Assembly (NCBI RefSeq): GCF_000428905.1
Contig: NZ_AUAV01000013.1
Coordinates: 1-64,000, forward strand
Origin: Brumicola pallidula DSM 14239 = ACAM 615
GTDB taxonomy: Bacteria > Pseudomonadota > Gammaproteobacteria > Enterobacterales > Alteromonadaceae
Direction of reading: 5' to 3'
Length of the DNA: 64,000 bases
The notes beneath the pieces are model-generated. The model did no database searches. It was not told the origin of the DNA and saw nothing but the letters and a program-made list of their open reading frames with translations. The position numbers were made by a program, and so were the translations under genes. Shown one piece after another: positions 35,656 to 44,328 of the stretch. Numbering within the stretch: the stretch's first letter is position 1; every line of letters begins with the position of its first letter.

Positions 35656-37161
35656 TTGGATAAAAACCAACTTATACCAATTTCGGATATAGAACGACTT
35701 AAACAACAAATAGACCGAGAGAAAAATGCTCGAGAGCTTGCCGAGCGTCAATTGGAGGTGTACTCGAGAGAAATTCATTTAGCTAATGAGTGCTTAAAAA
35801 AATCACTAAATGACACGAAAAAAAAACAAGCTGAAATTGAGTATCTCACTGAAGCGTCCTATGATTTTTCTTCAAAGTTAAGCCTAATTAATATTTTGCA
35901 AAACACAGTGTCACTTACTGGCAAATTTTTTAATGCTGAGTATGGCATTAAAGCGATTTTTAATAAGGGAAAATTAAAAAATGGTTCTAACGCATTAATT
36001 TGGTCTTCCAATAATGGCTGGGGAGAAAATCTCGAACTTCAATCGTTCTTTTTTAAACATCTACCGCTTGAGCGTCTCCCTTCAGACCGATATTATGCCG
36101 CCCCTCATTGGTTTATCACACCGCTCAATGAAGAGGATGCAGTTGGCGATCAAAACTTTCAATGGATTATTTATATAAACCTGCAGTTAGAAAGCAATAA
36201 TTCGGTGTGGATTGGTTTCCTAAGCAAAATCGAATCTCTTGATGAAGAGGCATTGCACATACTGGAAGTTGCAAAAGGTCATTTGCTAAGTGGAATTAGA
36301 CAACACTTATCCGATGAAACAATCGCTCTGCGAAATACACAACTTCAGCAAACCGCTGATCATCTGCAAAATACACAAAAACAATTAATTCAATCCGAGA
36401 AGATGGCATCATTAGGGCAACTTGCTGCTGGGGTGGCTCATGAAATAAATAATCCTATCGGATATATTCGATCTAACTTGCAAACGCTTGACGATTATAT
36501 AAAGGAATTTAAACTTACTTTTAAATTGTTGGAAGAAAAAATATATCTAAACGGCAGTTTATCTAAACAAGAGTTCAATAAAACAGTAAAGAAAAAGGAG
36601 ATGAATTTTCTATTAACCGATGCCGAACTAATCGTGAAGTCAAATCAAGATGGCATTCAAAGAATTAAAGAAATTGTTGTAGGACTAAAATCATTTTCAC
36701 ATACCGCTGACGATAACCTCAAACATATATCAATTTATGAGTGCGTAGATAATGCTCTGCGCATTGTTGCGAATGAATTTAAATACCAACACCAAGTAAT
36801 TAACGAACTAGAAACGACACTTCCCAAGGTATTAAATAATTACGGAAAACTGCAACAAGTATTTGTTAACTTGTTAATAAACTCCGCGCATGCAATGCCA
36901 GAGGGAGGAACAATGAGGATCCACAGTGAGCTACATCAACGCTATTTATTGATTCATGTTGAAGACAATGGAATTGGTATGGATGAGAAGACTAAAAGCC
37001 AAATTTTCAATCCATTTTTCACTACTAAACCGGTAGGCAAGGGCACTGGCTTAGGACTCAGCGTAAGCTATGCAATCTTAGAAACACAAAACATTAGTAT
37101 CGAGGTTACATCAGAATTGGGGAAAGGTACCCGTTTTACGCTTGGCTTCCGTCTAGATTGA
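35656..37161 (+). CDS. Cytosolic sensor histidine kinase
   Basis: 501 aa, no membrane segment. A coiled coil (about 10-68) leads into a GAF-like region (about 75-215), a second coiled coil, HisKA with phospho-acceptor His262 in [14 protein letters not shown], and HATPase with [14 protein letters not shown] (N box), DNGIGMD and [10 protein letters not shown]. The start is probably TTG 35656, with GAGG nine bases upstream, since no ATG fits. It is followed after 176 bp by the sigma-54 regulator and is the likely cognate kinase. It may sense a cytoplasmic ligand or be fed by the 7TM hybrid kinase further on. Confidence 0.92.
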   Translation: MDKNQLIPISDIERLKQQIDREKNARELAERQLEVYSREIHLANECLKKSLNDTKKKQAEIEYLTEASYDFSSKLSLINILQNTVSLTGKFFNAEYGIKAIFNKGKLKNGSNALIWSSNNGWGENLELQSFFFKHLPLERLPSDRYYAAPHWFITPLNEEDAVGDQNFQWIIYINLQLESNNSVWIGFLSKIESLDEEALHILEVAKGHLLSGIRQHLSDETIALRNTQLQQTADHLQNTQKQLIQSEKMASLGQLAAGVAHEINNPIGYIRSNLQTLDDYIKEFKLTFKLLEEKIYLNGSLSKQEFNKTVKKKEMNFLLTDAELIVKSNQDGIQRIKEIVVGLKSFSHTADDNLKHISIYECVDNALRIVANEFKYQHQVINELETTLPKVLNNYGKLQQVFVNLLINSAHAMPEGGTMRIHSELHQRYLLIHVEDNGIGMDEKTKSQIFNPFFTTKPVGKGTGLGLSVSYAILETQNISIEVTSELGKGTRFTLGFRLD

Positions 37162-37337
37162 TATATCGTATGTGAGCTCGATAGAGATTTTACAGTTAGT
37201 CTCAAAACCACATATCCGGAATTTTGAAGCTGACACAACTATTTATGATAAATTAGTGTTTAATGCATACATAAATTTAAGCCACCAACAATTGTGCGAG
37301 GCTGAAAAAAGGCTTCTGACTAAGTGGAAGGTAAAAG

Positions 37338-38801
37338 ATGAATAGCGATTCAAAAGGCAGCATTCTATTTGTTGATGATGAAATCAATATTTTGGACGCG
37401 TTAACGCGGTCAGTTAGAGGTCTAAACTTAGAGGTCCATAGCGCGAACTCAGCTAAAGCAGGGATCGCCATTCTAGAACAAAAGGATATCGATATTGTGA
37501 TATCTGACAAGAATATGCCCGGTATGGGAGGCAATGAATTTCTTCAGGAAGTCGCGCGCCGTTGGCCAGAGACAGTAAGAATAATGCTCACTGCCTACAC
37601 TGAACTGGATGCGGTGATGGATGCAATTAACACTGGTCGAGTATGGAGTTTCATGCAAAAACCGTGGAATAATGACGAGTTAATAATTACCATCCAACAG
37701 GCTATTAACTATAGTGAAATATTAGCAGAACGCAGTTTATTGCGTCGCACATTAGAGCAATGGCAATCTAGGCGAAAACATAATTTCATGAATTTTATTG
37801 GACAATCTACACCAATGCAGTTTGTTTATGATTCAGTCGAACGCTGTGCGCAAAGTCATGCTTCGGTTTTTATTACTGGCCCAAGCGGCGCAGGTAAAGA
37901 GCTTGTTGCCGATGCTATACATAAATTAAGTCCGCGTAAGAACATGACTCTTGTGAGCTTAAATTGTGCTGCAATTCCCCGTGAGCTAATGGAATCTGAA
38001 ATTTTTGGCCACGTTAAAGGGGCATTTTCAGGAGCGGCATCGAATCGCGAAGGTGCAGCACAAAGAGCCGATAAAGGGACACTTTTCTTAGATGAAATTG
38101 GTGAGATGGATATCACTTTACAAGCTAAAATATTACGATTTGTGCAAACGGGTACCTTTCAAAAAGTCGGTAGCAACAAGGTAGAAAAAGTAGACATTCG
38201 TTTTCTAAGTGCCACCAACCGCGAACCTTATGAAGCTATAGAGAAAGGACTGTTACGCGAAGATCTTTATTATCGGTTGAATGTTATATCTATTAACTTA
38301 CCACCTTTAAATGAACGCGAACAAGACAGTATTCAGATAGCCCACTTCTTTTTGCAGCATTTTAGCGAGCTAGAAAACAAGATATTTGTTGGTCTATCAT
38401 CTGACGCTCAGAAATTAATTCAAAATTATGATTGGCCAGGAAATGTCCGCCAACTCGAGAATACAATTCACAGTGCAATAGTAATGTCAGAAGGTCCTCT
38501 GCTCACTGCGAAAATTATTATCCGTCAGTTGAGGTTGTCAGACCAAAAAGTGCATGAAATTAACAATAAAAAGAAACCCGTGCACGTTATGCAAGGATCC
38601 GCTTTAAATCTCCCCGCAGTTCCTCACACTCTTGATGAGCTATTCACCGGTATTGAGGGTGTGAGAAGCCTCGCTGAGGTAGAAAGGGCTGCTATCGAAC
38701 ACGCAATTGCAGCATGTGACGATAACGTGGTTAAAGCCGCAGGATTACTGGAGGTAAGCCCGTCGACCTTATATCGCAAGGTTCAGCAATGGCAAGATTA
38801 A
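37338..38801 (+). CDS. NtrC-family sigma-54-dependent response regulator
   Basis: 487 aa. Receiver with FVDDE and Asp57 (VISDKNMPG), a KPW block at 108-110, AAA+ domain with Walker A GPSGAGKE (181-188), sigma-54 contact loop GAFSGA (228-233, Ser for the usual Thr), Walker B GTLFLDEI, arginine finger region RLNVISINLPPL, and a C-terminal Fis-type HTH (NVVKAAGLLEVSPSTLYRKV). It should bind enhancer dyads and open sigma-54 promoters. It is directly upstream of the flippase operon and a 38-bp palindrome. Five sigma-54-like promoters lie within 25 kb. It is the best candidate activator of the polysaccharide genes, though that link is inferred. Confidence 0.94.
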   Translation: MNSDSKGSILFVDDEINILDALTRSVRGLNLEVHSANSAKAGIAILEQKDIDIVISDKNMPGMGGNEFLQEVARRWPETVRIMLTAYTELDAVMDAINTGRVWSFMQKPWNNDELIITIQQAINYSEILAERSLLRRTLEQWQSRRKHNFMNFIGQSTPMQFVYDSVERCAQSHASVFITGPSGAGKELVADAIHKLSPRKNMTLVSLNCAAIPRELMESEIFGHVKGAFSGAASNREGAAQRADKGTLFLDEIGEMDITLQAKILRFVQTGTFQKVGSNKVEKVDIRFLSATNREPYEAIEKGLLREDLYYRLNVISINLPPLNEREQDSIQIAHFFLQHFSELENKIFVGLSSDAQKLIQNYDWPGNVRQLENTIHSAIVMSEGPLLTAKIIIRQLRLSDQKVHEINNKKKPVHVMQGSALNLPAVPHTLDELFTGIEGVRSLAEVERAAIEHAIAACDDNVVKAAGLLEVSPSTLYRKVQQWQD

Positions 38802-38863
38802 TGAAATAGTGTTTCGGTCTGCTTTCTATTAACAAACAAGTCTCATTTCTACTCTAGTAATCG

Positions 38864-38901
38864 TTCGCAAGTTGCAAAGCAATTGCTTTGCAACTTGCGA
38901 A
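38864..38901. promoter_or_regulatory. 38-bp perfect palindrome, putative enhancer for the flippase operon
   Basis: The left half TTCGCAAGTTGCAAAGCAA is exactly mirrored on the other strand, centre 38882/38883. It contains TTGCAAAGCAA and its complement back to back, the same 11-mer found upstream of the Wza operon and the LruC gene. It lies 63 bp after the regulator stop and about 115 bp before the predicted start site of the flippase operon, a normal enhancer distance. As RNA it could also fold as a hairpin that ends the regulator transcript, but no T-run follows. Confidence 0.85.
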
Positions 38902-38970
38902 ATTCAAATGTAAAAATCAAAGAAAGCATATTTTATGATGTAAATCATAGCTCTAAAATAATATGAAAAG

Positions 38971-38986
38971 TGGACCAATTTTTGAA
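38971..38986 (+). promoter_or_regulatory. Possible sigma-54 promoter of the flippase-GT2 operon
   Basis: TGGACC-N5-TTGAA has the -24 GG (38972-38973) and a -12 element with GA instead of GC at the exact 10-base spacing. The transcript would start near 38997, 18 bp before the start codon. Weaker than the other candidates, but it is supported by the palindrome upstream. Confidence 0.45.
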
Positions 38987-39014
38987 TGTACCATTTAACA
39001 ACGTTATTTGTTAG

Positions 39015-40298
39015 GTGGCATCATTGAAACTACCAGTACTACAATTCGAAAATAAGCGCCTATTAAGCAACGTCGGTTGGTTATTGGGTTCAGAGATGGC
39101 AGCTAAATTTTCGCGACTTTTTGTTATATTGATTTTGGCAGCACAACTCAGTGCAATAGAATATGGCACCATCATGCTGGCGCTTGCTTGTCATGAAGTG
39201 TTAAAGCTAGTATTGCGTTCCGGTGCAGGCTCTCAAATTGTCCAATGCAATGAATCTCAATTATCTGAATTTGTAAGAAATGGCGCCGTATTACAATGGC
39301 TTATTTGTTTGTCACTTGCTGCCTTTCAAGTCGCTTTAGCCTTCCCCATTGCGATTTTTTACGATAACGCACAACTCTCAGAATTGCTTATCTTAATGGC
39401 ACTTGCATACATACCTTACCCTTTAGTTAGCGTTAAGGTATTTTTGTTACACCGAGCCAGCAAAATGCGCTATTACAGTATTTGTAATGCCCTATGTATT
39501 TTGGCAGAAAATACCAGTATTGGTATTTTTGCGCTGCTCGATTTCGGAATTATGTCCGTAGTTTATGGCAAATGGGTATTTGTTGCTTTATGGCTTATCC
39601 TATTCTATTTTGCGCCTGTTAAGAATTATGGGATTGGATTTAACAAACCTATCTTTTTATCATTGATTAAAAGCTCTGGACAACTGCTGTCTACCGAACT
39701 CATAAGAGCACTGCGCCTTCAATTGGATGTTTTAATTGGCGCACGCCTTTTGAGTCCCGAATTATTTGGTGTTTACAGTTTCGCTAAAAGCGCAGGGGTC
39801 GGTTTAAGCCAATCGCTTAACAATGCGTTTAATTCCGGACTGTATCCTTATCTATGCAATAAGCATCGACAAGACACCTTGCCCAACTTCACACTAAAAA
39901 TATATGCGTTTGCATCTCTTGTTGCATTCACTTTTATCTTTCAGGCTATAGCTGTACCTTTTTATGTTCCTATTTTATTTGAACAACAATGGCAGCAGAG
40001 TTATTCAACCGTCGCCTTTCTATGTTGTTCTGCTTTACCTGCTATCTACATAGATACCCATTGCAACATCTTACGGGCTAAAGCTGAGTATCAATACGAG
40101 ATGTATGTTCGTATCTTTTGCTTAGTAACAAGCGCCATTGGCCTACTTTTGTTCAACGCAAACACACCCATCGATTTTGCGCTTAGCGTGCTAATAATGA
40201 GCGTGGTATGTCTTTTAGTTTTGCTCATTCAGCACTGTTTTTCGCGTCGTATCTCGATCATCAAATTTTTGTTTTTGAGGAGTCATTTAAATGAATAA
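39015..40298 (+). CDS. Polysaccharide flippase (Wzx/MATE-like, polysaccharide biosynthesis protein)
   Basis: 427 aa, about twelve predicted hydrophobic helices, N-terminal WLLGSEMAAKFSRLFVILILA typical of Wzx/oligosaccharide flippases that move lipid-linked repeat units across the inner membrane. The start is GTG 39015, or TTG 39024, which has AGG at better spacing. It overlaps the next gene (GT2) by 8 bp. Together with the Wzy-, Wza- and Wzz-like genes at 54.8-58.8 kb it completes a Wzx/Wzy-type export pathway, although on the opposite strand and separated from it. Confidence 0.9.
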   Translation: MASLKLPVLQFENKRLLSNVGWLLGSEMAAKFSRLFVILILAAQLSAIEYGTIMLALACHEVLKLVLRSGAGSQIVQCNESQLSEFVRNGAVLQWLICLSLAAFQVALAFPIAIFYDNAQLSELLILMALAYIPYPLVSVKVFLLHRASKMRYYSICNALCILAENTSIGIFALLDFGIMSVVYGKWVFVALWLILFYFAPVKNYGIGFNKPIFLSLIKSSGQLLSTELIRALRLQLDVLIGARLLSPELFGVYSFAKSAGVGLSQSLNNAFNSGLYPYLCNKHRQDTLPNFTLKIYAFASLVAFTFIFQAIAVPFYVPILFEQQWQQSYSTVAFLCCSALPAIYIDTHCNILRAKAEYQYEMYVRIFCLVTSAIGLLLFNANTPIDFALSVLIMSVVCLLVLLIQHCFSRRISIIKFLFLRSHLNE

Positions 40299-41313
40299 GC
40301 TACCCTTGCCCATAGTTACTGTGGTTATTCCTATGTTTAATGTAGAAAAATATATTGAAAGATGCATTATTTCTGTATTAGAACAGACCTTCAAAAATTT
40401 TGAGGTGATCTGTGTTGATGACGGTTGTTCTGACAATACTCTGCATATTCTCAAGCAATTTACCGACCCTCGCATCAGATTGATAAAACAGCAAAATAGA
40501 GGCTTGGCGGGTGCTCGCAACACCGGTATTCAGGCGGCTAAAGGGATTTATATTGCATTACTTGATTCAGATGATTGTTGGGCAAGTCAAAAACTAACTG
40601 AACATGTGGCGCATCTTAATAGCAATCCTCAGGTTGGCGTCAGTTATTGCCCTTCACTGTTTATTGATGAAAAGGGCAATATGACGGGCATGGGTCAATT
40701 TCCTAAGTTAACAGAGATCGAATTTAGAGACATTCTATGTCGCAATCCAATAGGAAATGGTTCAGCCCCCGTTATTCGAAGAAGACTTTTAACAGATATT
40801 TCAACTATAAACCAAGAACAAGGCCGCAGATATTATTTTGATGAAACATTGCGACAATCTGAAGACATTGAGCTTTGGGTCCGCATTGCGTTATCAAACA
40901 AGTGGAAATTTGAGGGTATTTCAACACCACTTACATACTATAGAATAAATGGGGGTGGCTTATCCGCAAATCTACAAAAACAGTTTGCAAGTTGGACCTT
41001 AGCTATGAGTAAAAACGAGCAAACTAACATTCAATTATTCAATCAATTATTACCTTTAGCAAGAGCATACCAGTTGAGATACTTAGCTCGTCGAGCAATT
41101 CATTCAAGGGACAGCTATCAGGCCATAAAGTTGATCCATAGAGCATTATTCGAACAGCCACGAATTCTATTTGAAGAACCCAAGCGCACAATAGCAACCT
41201 ATGCGTGCGCATTATTATCCTTATTACCTCGTTCATTTTATAGTCGCTTGGAGTTGCTAGCGATGAAATGGATAGGGCAGCGACAAAGCGCAGTGGATAT
41301 TAAGGAAATTTAA
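40291..41313 (+). CDS. Family 2 glycosyltransferase
   Basis: 340 aa GT-A fold enzyme adding a sugar to the growing repeat unit on the cytoplasmic face. Motifs: VVIPMFNVEKYIERCI, VCVDDGCSDNT, NRGLAGARNTGIQAA and the metal-binding LLDSDDCW. The C-terminal part (about 230-340) is helical without a clear membrane span. ATG overlaps the flippase stop. No acceptor or donor can be read from the sequence. Confidence 0.93.
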   Translation: MNKLPLPIVTVVIPMFNVEKYIERCIISVLEQTFKNFEVICVDDGCSDNTLHILKQFTDPRIRLIKQQNRGLAGARNTGIQAAKGIYIALLDSDDCWASQKLTEHVAHLNSNPQVGVSYCPSLFIDEKGNMTGMGQFPKLTEIEFRDILCRNPIGNGSAPVIRRRLLTDISTINQEQGRRYYFDETLRQSEDIELWVRIALSNKWKFEGISTPLTYYRINGGGLSANLQKQFASWTLAMSKNEQTNIQLFNQLLPLARAYQLRYLARRAIHSRDSYQAIKLIHRALFEQPRILFEEPKRTIATYACALLSLLPRSFYSRLELLAMKWIGQRQSAVDIKEI

Positions 41314-41727
41314 TTGAAAAAAATCAACGCCATCCGTAAGGATCCTGATGTCATGAATCTGTTGAGCCGTCTTCCTGATGAGACTGCGTTGTCCCTTACA
41401 GACAGGCAACTAAGCCACATTAAAGTGGCGGTTGGTAACGGCGGCTATCGAAAGCACAAAATTGACTGTCGTGGTACGATACCGATCCCATTTTATCCCT
41501 CACGGATTTATTTTGTTTTATTAATGGGCCGCAATATTCGTGCGGTAACACGTCGTGAAAAGTCTATCGCGCTAATGACGACTTTATTTTTGACCACGTT
41601 ATTTTTGTCATTAAGTACATTGCTTGGATTGGTGGTGCTATACATACTCAAATCAGCTCTAGGTATCGATTTATTTGAAGGATCCTCACTCGGTTTATGG
41701 AACTGGCTTAAGCAAAACTTCGGATAA
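41314..41727 (+). CDS. Small membrane protein of exopolysaccharide loci
   Basis: 137 aa, starting at TTG 41314 immediately after the GT2 stop (no gap), so translation is coupled. A basic N-terminal domain (LSLTDRQLSHIKVAVGNGGYRKHKIDCRGTIPIPFYPSR) is followed by one long hydrophobic segment (about 88-115). Homologues in Vibrio and Shewanella polysaccharide loci are often mislabelled as 3-phosphoshikimate 1-carboxyvinyltransferase; no EPSP synthase motif exists here. Role unknown. Its position suggests part of the assembly or export machinery. Confidence 0.75.
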   Translation: MKKINAIRKDPDVMNLLSRLPDETALSLTDRQLSHIKVAVGNGGYRKHKIDCRGTIPIPFYPSRIYFVLLMGRNIRAVTRREKSIALMTTLFLTTLFLSLSTLLGLVVLYILKSALGIDLFEGSSLGLWNWLKQNFG

Positions 41728-42003
41728 ATAGAGTGTTGCTTCTAAACACAAGAGAGCAGTCTTCGGTTTCAGATGGGCTATCAAAATGTAGCGTTTCTTA
41801 CTATTTCCTATAGCAAATTTTGATCATTAGTGTGTAATCATCTATTTAAACTTTCATATTTAAACTAAGTAATAACTCGTATTATTCTATTCATACAGCA
41901 CATTCTTTATTTTTATACCGAGTATACGGTTAAAAGGTGGAGGATGATGACCAAAACCAGTAAGATACGCTTCAAAATATTCCCTTAACAAAGAGCTGCC
42001 CTG

Positions 42004-43617
42004 GTGAAATTGATCGATTCATTGAAAGATTACAACATTAATACTACTTCTGAAATTTTGCATAACCCGGACTACGATACTCTTTTTAATGAAACCACAA
42101 AATCAGAACTATCCGGTTTTGAAAAAGGATTTGTTACCGAATCAGGTGCGGTATGTGTAAAAACCGGAAAGTTTACTGGCCGTTCTCCTAAAGATAAATA
42201 CATTGTAAAAGACAGTGTTACCGAAGATACCTTGTGGTGGTCAGATCAAGGCAAAAACGACAATAAGGCGATTAATCAAGACACTTGGAACCAACTTAAA
42301 GGTTTAGTCACAAACCAACTCAGTGGTAAACGTTTATTTGTCGTCGATGCCTTTTGTGGTGCAAACAAAGACACTCGGATGTCGGTTCGCTTTATTACCG
42401 AAGTCGCTTGGCAGGCGCACTTTGTCACTAATATGTTTATTACGCCGAGCGCGGAAGAATTAGCCGAATTTGAACCTAATTTTATTGTCATGAATGGCGC
42501 CAAAGTGTGCAATCCGAACTGGCAAAAACAGGGACTCAATTCTGAAAATTTCGTGGCCTTTAACTTGACCGAGCGCATCCAACTAATTGGTGGAACTTGG
42601 TATGGCGGAGAAATGAAAAAAGGCATGTTTGCCATAATGAATTACTACTTGCCGCTGCAAGGAATTGCGTCAATGCACTGCAGCGCTAACGTAGGAGAAA
42701 AGGAAGACGTGGCAATCTTTTTCGGTTTGTCAGGCACCGGAAAAACGACCCTTTCAACGGATCCTAAAAGACAGCTTATTGGTGACGATGAACACGGCTG
42801 GGACGACAATGGGGTGTTTAACTTGGAGGGCGGATGCTATGCCAAAACCATTAGTCTTAGTCAAGAAAATGAACCCGATATTTATGCCGCTATTAGACGC
42901 AATGCTTTGCTTGAAAATGTAAGCCATAATGAGGCAGGTTTGATCGATTATCACGACAACTCAATTACCGAAAACACCCGAGTTTCATACCCGATTAATC
43001 ATATTGCGAATATTGTTAAGCCCATTTCTAAAGCTGGCCATGCGACAAAAGTGATATTTTTAACTGCCGATGCTTTCGGCGTGTTGCCGGCGGCAGCCAA
43101 ACTAACGCCTGAGCAAGCTCAATATTATTTACTATCTGGTTTTACCGCTAAACTAGCCGGCACCGAACTAGGTATAACTCAGCCAACACCAACATTTTCG
43201 AGCTGTTTTGGGGCCGCTTTTTTAACCCTGCACCCAACTCAGTATGCGAATGTATTGGAAACACGAATGCAGGCCGCTAATGCACAGGCTTACTTAGTCA
43301 ATACTGGATGGAACGGCAGTGGTAAGCGCATTTCTATAAAAGCCACTCGCGCAATCATCGATGCTATTTTAGATGGCAGCATGGATGCTGCAGAATCACA
43401 TCTGTTACCCATTTTTAATCTTAGTATTCCGAAAGAATTAGCCGGTATCGATGCGACTATTTTGGACCCAAGAGGCACATATGACGAACCACAGCATTGG
43501 TACGAGAAAGCTGACGAGCTAGGCGCTCTATTTGTTGATAATTTTGAGAAATTTACAGATACCGCACATGGCCGCAGCTTAGTCGATGCGGGTCCTAAGC
43601 TAAGCTCCCCCGAATAG
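42004..43617 (+). CDS. pckA: Phosphoenolpyruvate carboxykinase (ATP)
   Basis: 537 aa; converts oxaloacetate and ATP to PEP, the entry to gluconeogenesis. Visible blocks: substrate loop [19 protein letters not shown] and [12 protein letters not shown], the P-loop [24 protein letters not shown], and the adenine-site [11 protein letters not shown]. Length matches E. coli PckA (540). The start is GTG 42004; no upstream ATG in frame is credible. It is preceded by a 276-bp A+T-rich gap that should hold its promoter. It is a housekeeping gene lying inside the polysaccharide region. Confidence 0.97.
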   Translation: MKLIDSLKDYNINTTSEILHNPDYDTLFNETTKSELSGFEKGFVTESGAVCVKTGKFTGRSPKDKYIVKDSVTEDTLWWSDQGKNDNKAINQDTWNQLKGLVTNQLSGKRLFVVDAFCGANKDTRMSVRFITEVAWQAHFVTNMFITPSAEELAEFEPNFIVMNGAKVCNPNWQKQGLNSENFVAFNLTERIQLIGGTWYGGEMKKGMFAIMNYYLPLQGIASMHCSANVGEKEDVAIFFGLSGTGKTTLSTDPKRQLIGDDEHGWDDNGVFNLEGGCYAKTISLSQENEPDIYAAIRRNALLENVSHNEAGLIDYHDNSITENTRVSYPINHIANIVKPISKAGHATKVIFLTADAFGVLPAAAKLTPEQAQYYLLSGFTAKLAGTELGITQPTPTFSSCFGAAFLTLHPTQYANVLETRMQAANAQAYLVNTGWNGSGKRISIKATRAIIDAILDGSMDAAESHLLPIFNLSIPKELAGIDATILDPRGTYDEPQHWYEKADELGALFVDNFEKFTDTAHGRSLVDAGPKLSSPE

Positions 43618-43628
43618 GCATTCAACTA

Positions 43629-43749
43629 TAGGACAGTCCTAGACTGAGGCAGTATTGGCGTGATAGACGATGAGTATTATAGCTATTGTTGCATCCAACA
43701 ATAGAGCGATGTTGGCAAAGTAAGTTATACAAATAACGATGCCAACATC
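43629..43749. terminator. Cluster of three inverted repeats between convergent pckA and lipoprotein genes
   Basis: TAGGAC/GTCCTA (43629-43641), CTATTGTTG/CAACAATAG (43683-43691 with 43696-43704, loop CATC), and GATGTTGGCA/TGCCAACATC (43708-43717 with 43740-43749, with an inner GTTAT/ATAAC pair). None has a strong T-run. Their position between converging genes suggests transcript ends for both. Confidence 0.55.
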
Positions 43750-43807
43750 AAACTAAAGTCCTAACACTTATTAAAGGACATATTCTCTACTATTCAATAA
43801 GAAGTCA

Positions 43808-44317
43808 TTAAAAACGCCAATCCGTGATGAGCGGTTTTTTACTCTCATCCATAAACCAGAGTGCGGCAACTAAACCTGGCGTATCATTGGTAACGATGAT
43901 CACAGCTTCGTAGTTAATATCACTCAACGAAGTTCTGAGCAGGCAGCTATCATAATTGATGCTATAGCTTCCATCGTTATACTGTTTATAGTCGCTACAC
44001 AGTGATAAGTACGCGGCTTCATTGTCATCTTGAGCTCGAGTAATCCGCAGGTCAAACGAGCGTTCGCTGCTGAGTGCAAAACCATTTGGCACGACTATCT
44101 CATGACTGGTTTTTGCTGAACTTCCTATCATATCCCCAGCCTCCTTAGGATTACTTTCTTCTAAGCTAAATTCAGTTACAGCCGGTTGGCTTTCAATTGG
44201 AACGGGCAACGGTTCTCCTGCCGGTGGCAGCGGCACTGCCGTAATACTCTGGGACCCACCGCCTCCACAGGCAGTAATCAACATACTTAGGCAAACAAAA
44301 ATATATAACTTATTCAT
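43808..44317 (-). CDS. Hypothetical lipoprotein linked to the LruC-domain protein
   Basis: 169 aa with lipobox LITAC (Cys17) and a Gly-rich start (CGGGGSQS) common in Alteromonas lipoproteins, then a Pro-rich linker. The rest is a single domain of about 110 residues with four Cys-containing or acidic strands and no recognised family. It is 11 bp downstream of the LruC-domain gene with a good ribosome site (AGAGGTG), so expressed with it. It could anchor or chaperone that large exported protein at the outer membrane; this is inference from linkage only. Confidence 0.7.
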   Translation of the reverse strand: MNKLYIFVCLSMLITACGGGGSQSITAVPLPPAGEPLPVPIESQPAVTEFSLEESNPKEAGDMIGSSAKTSHEIVVPNGFALSSERSFDLRITRAQDDNEAAYLSLCSDYKQYNDGSYSINYDSCLLRTSLSDINYEAVIIVTNDTPGLVAALWFMDESKKPLITDWRF

Positions 44318-44328
44318 AAGACACCTCT

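Noticed and set aside
41314-41727. 3-phosphoshikimate 1-carboxyvinyltransferase, the label often given to relatives
   Set aside because: 137 residues with a membrane helix; none of the EPSP synthase motifs and less than a third of its length.
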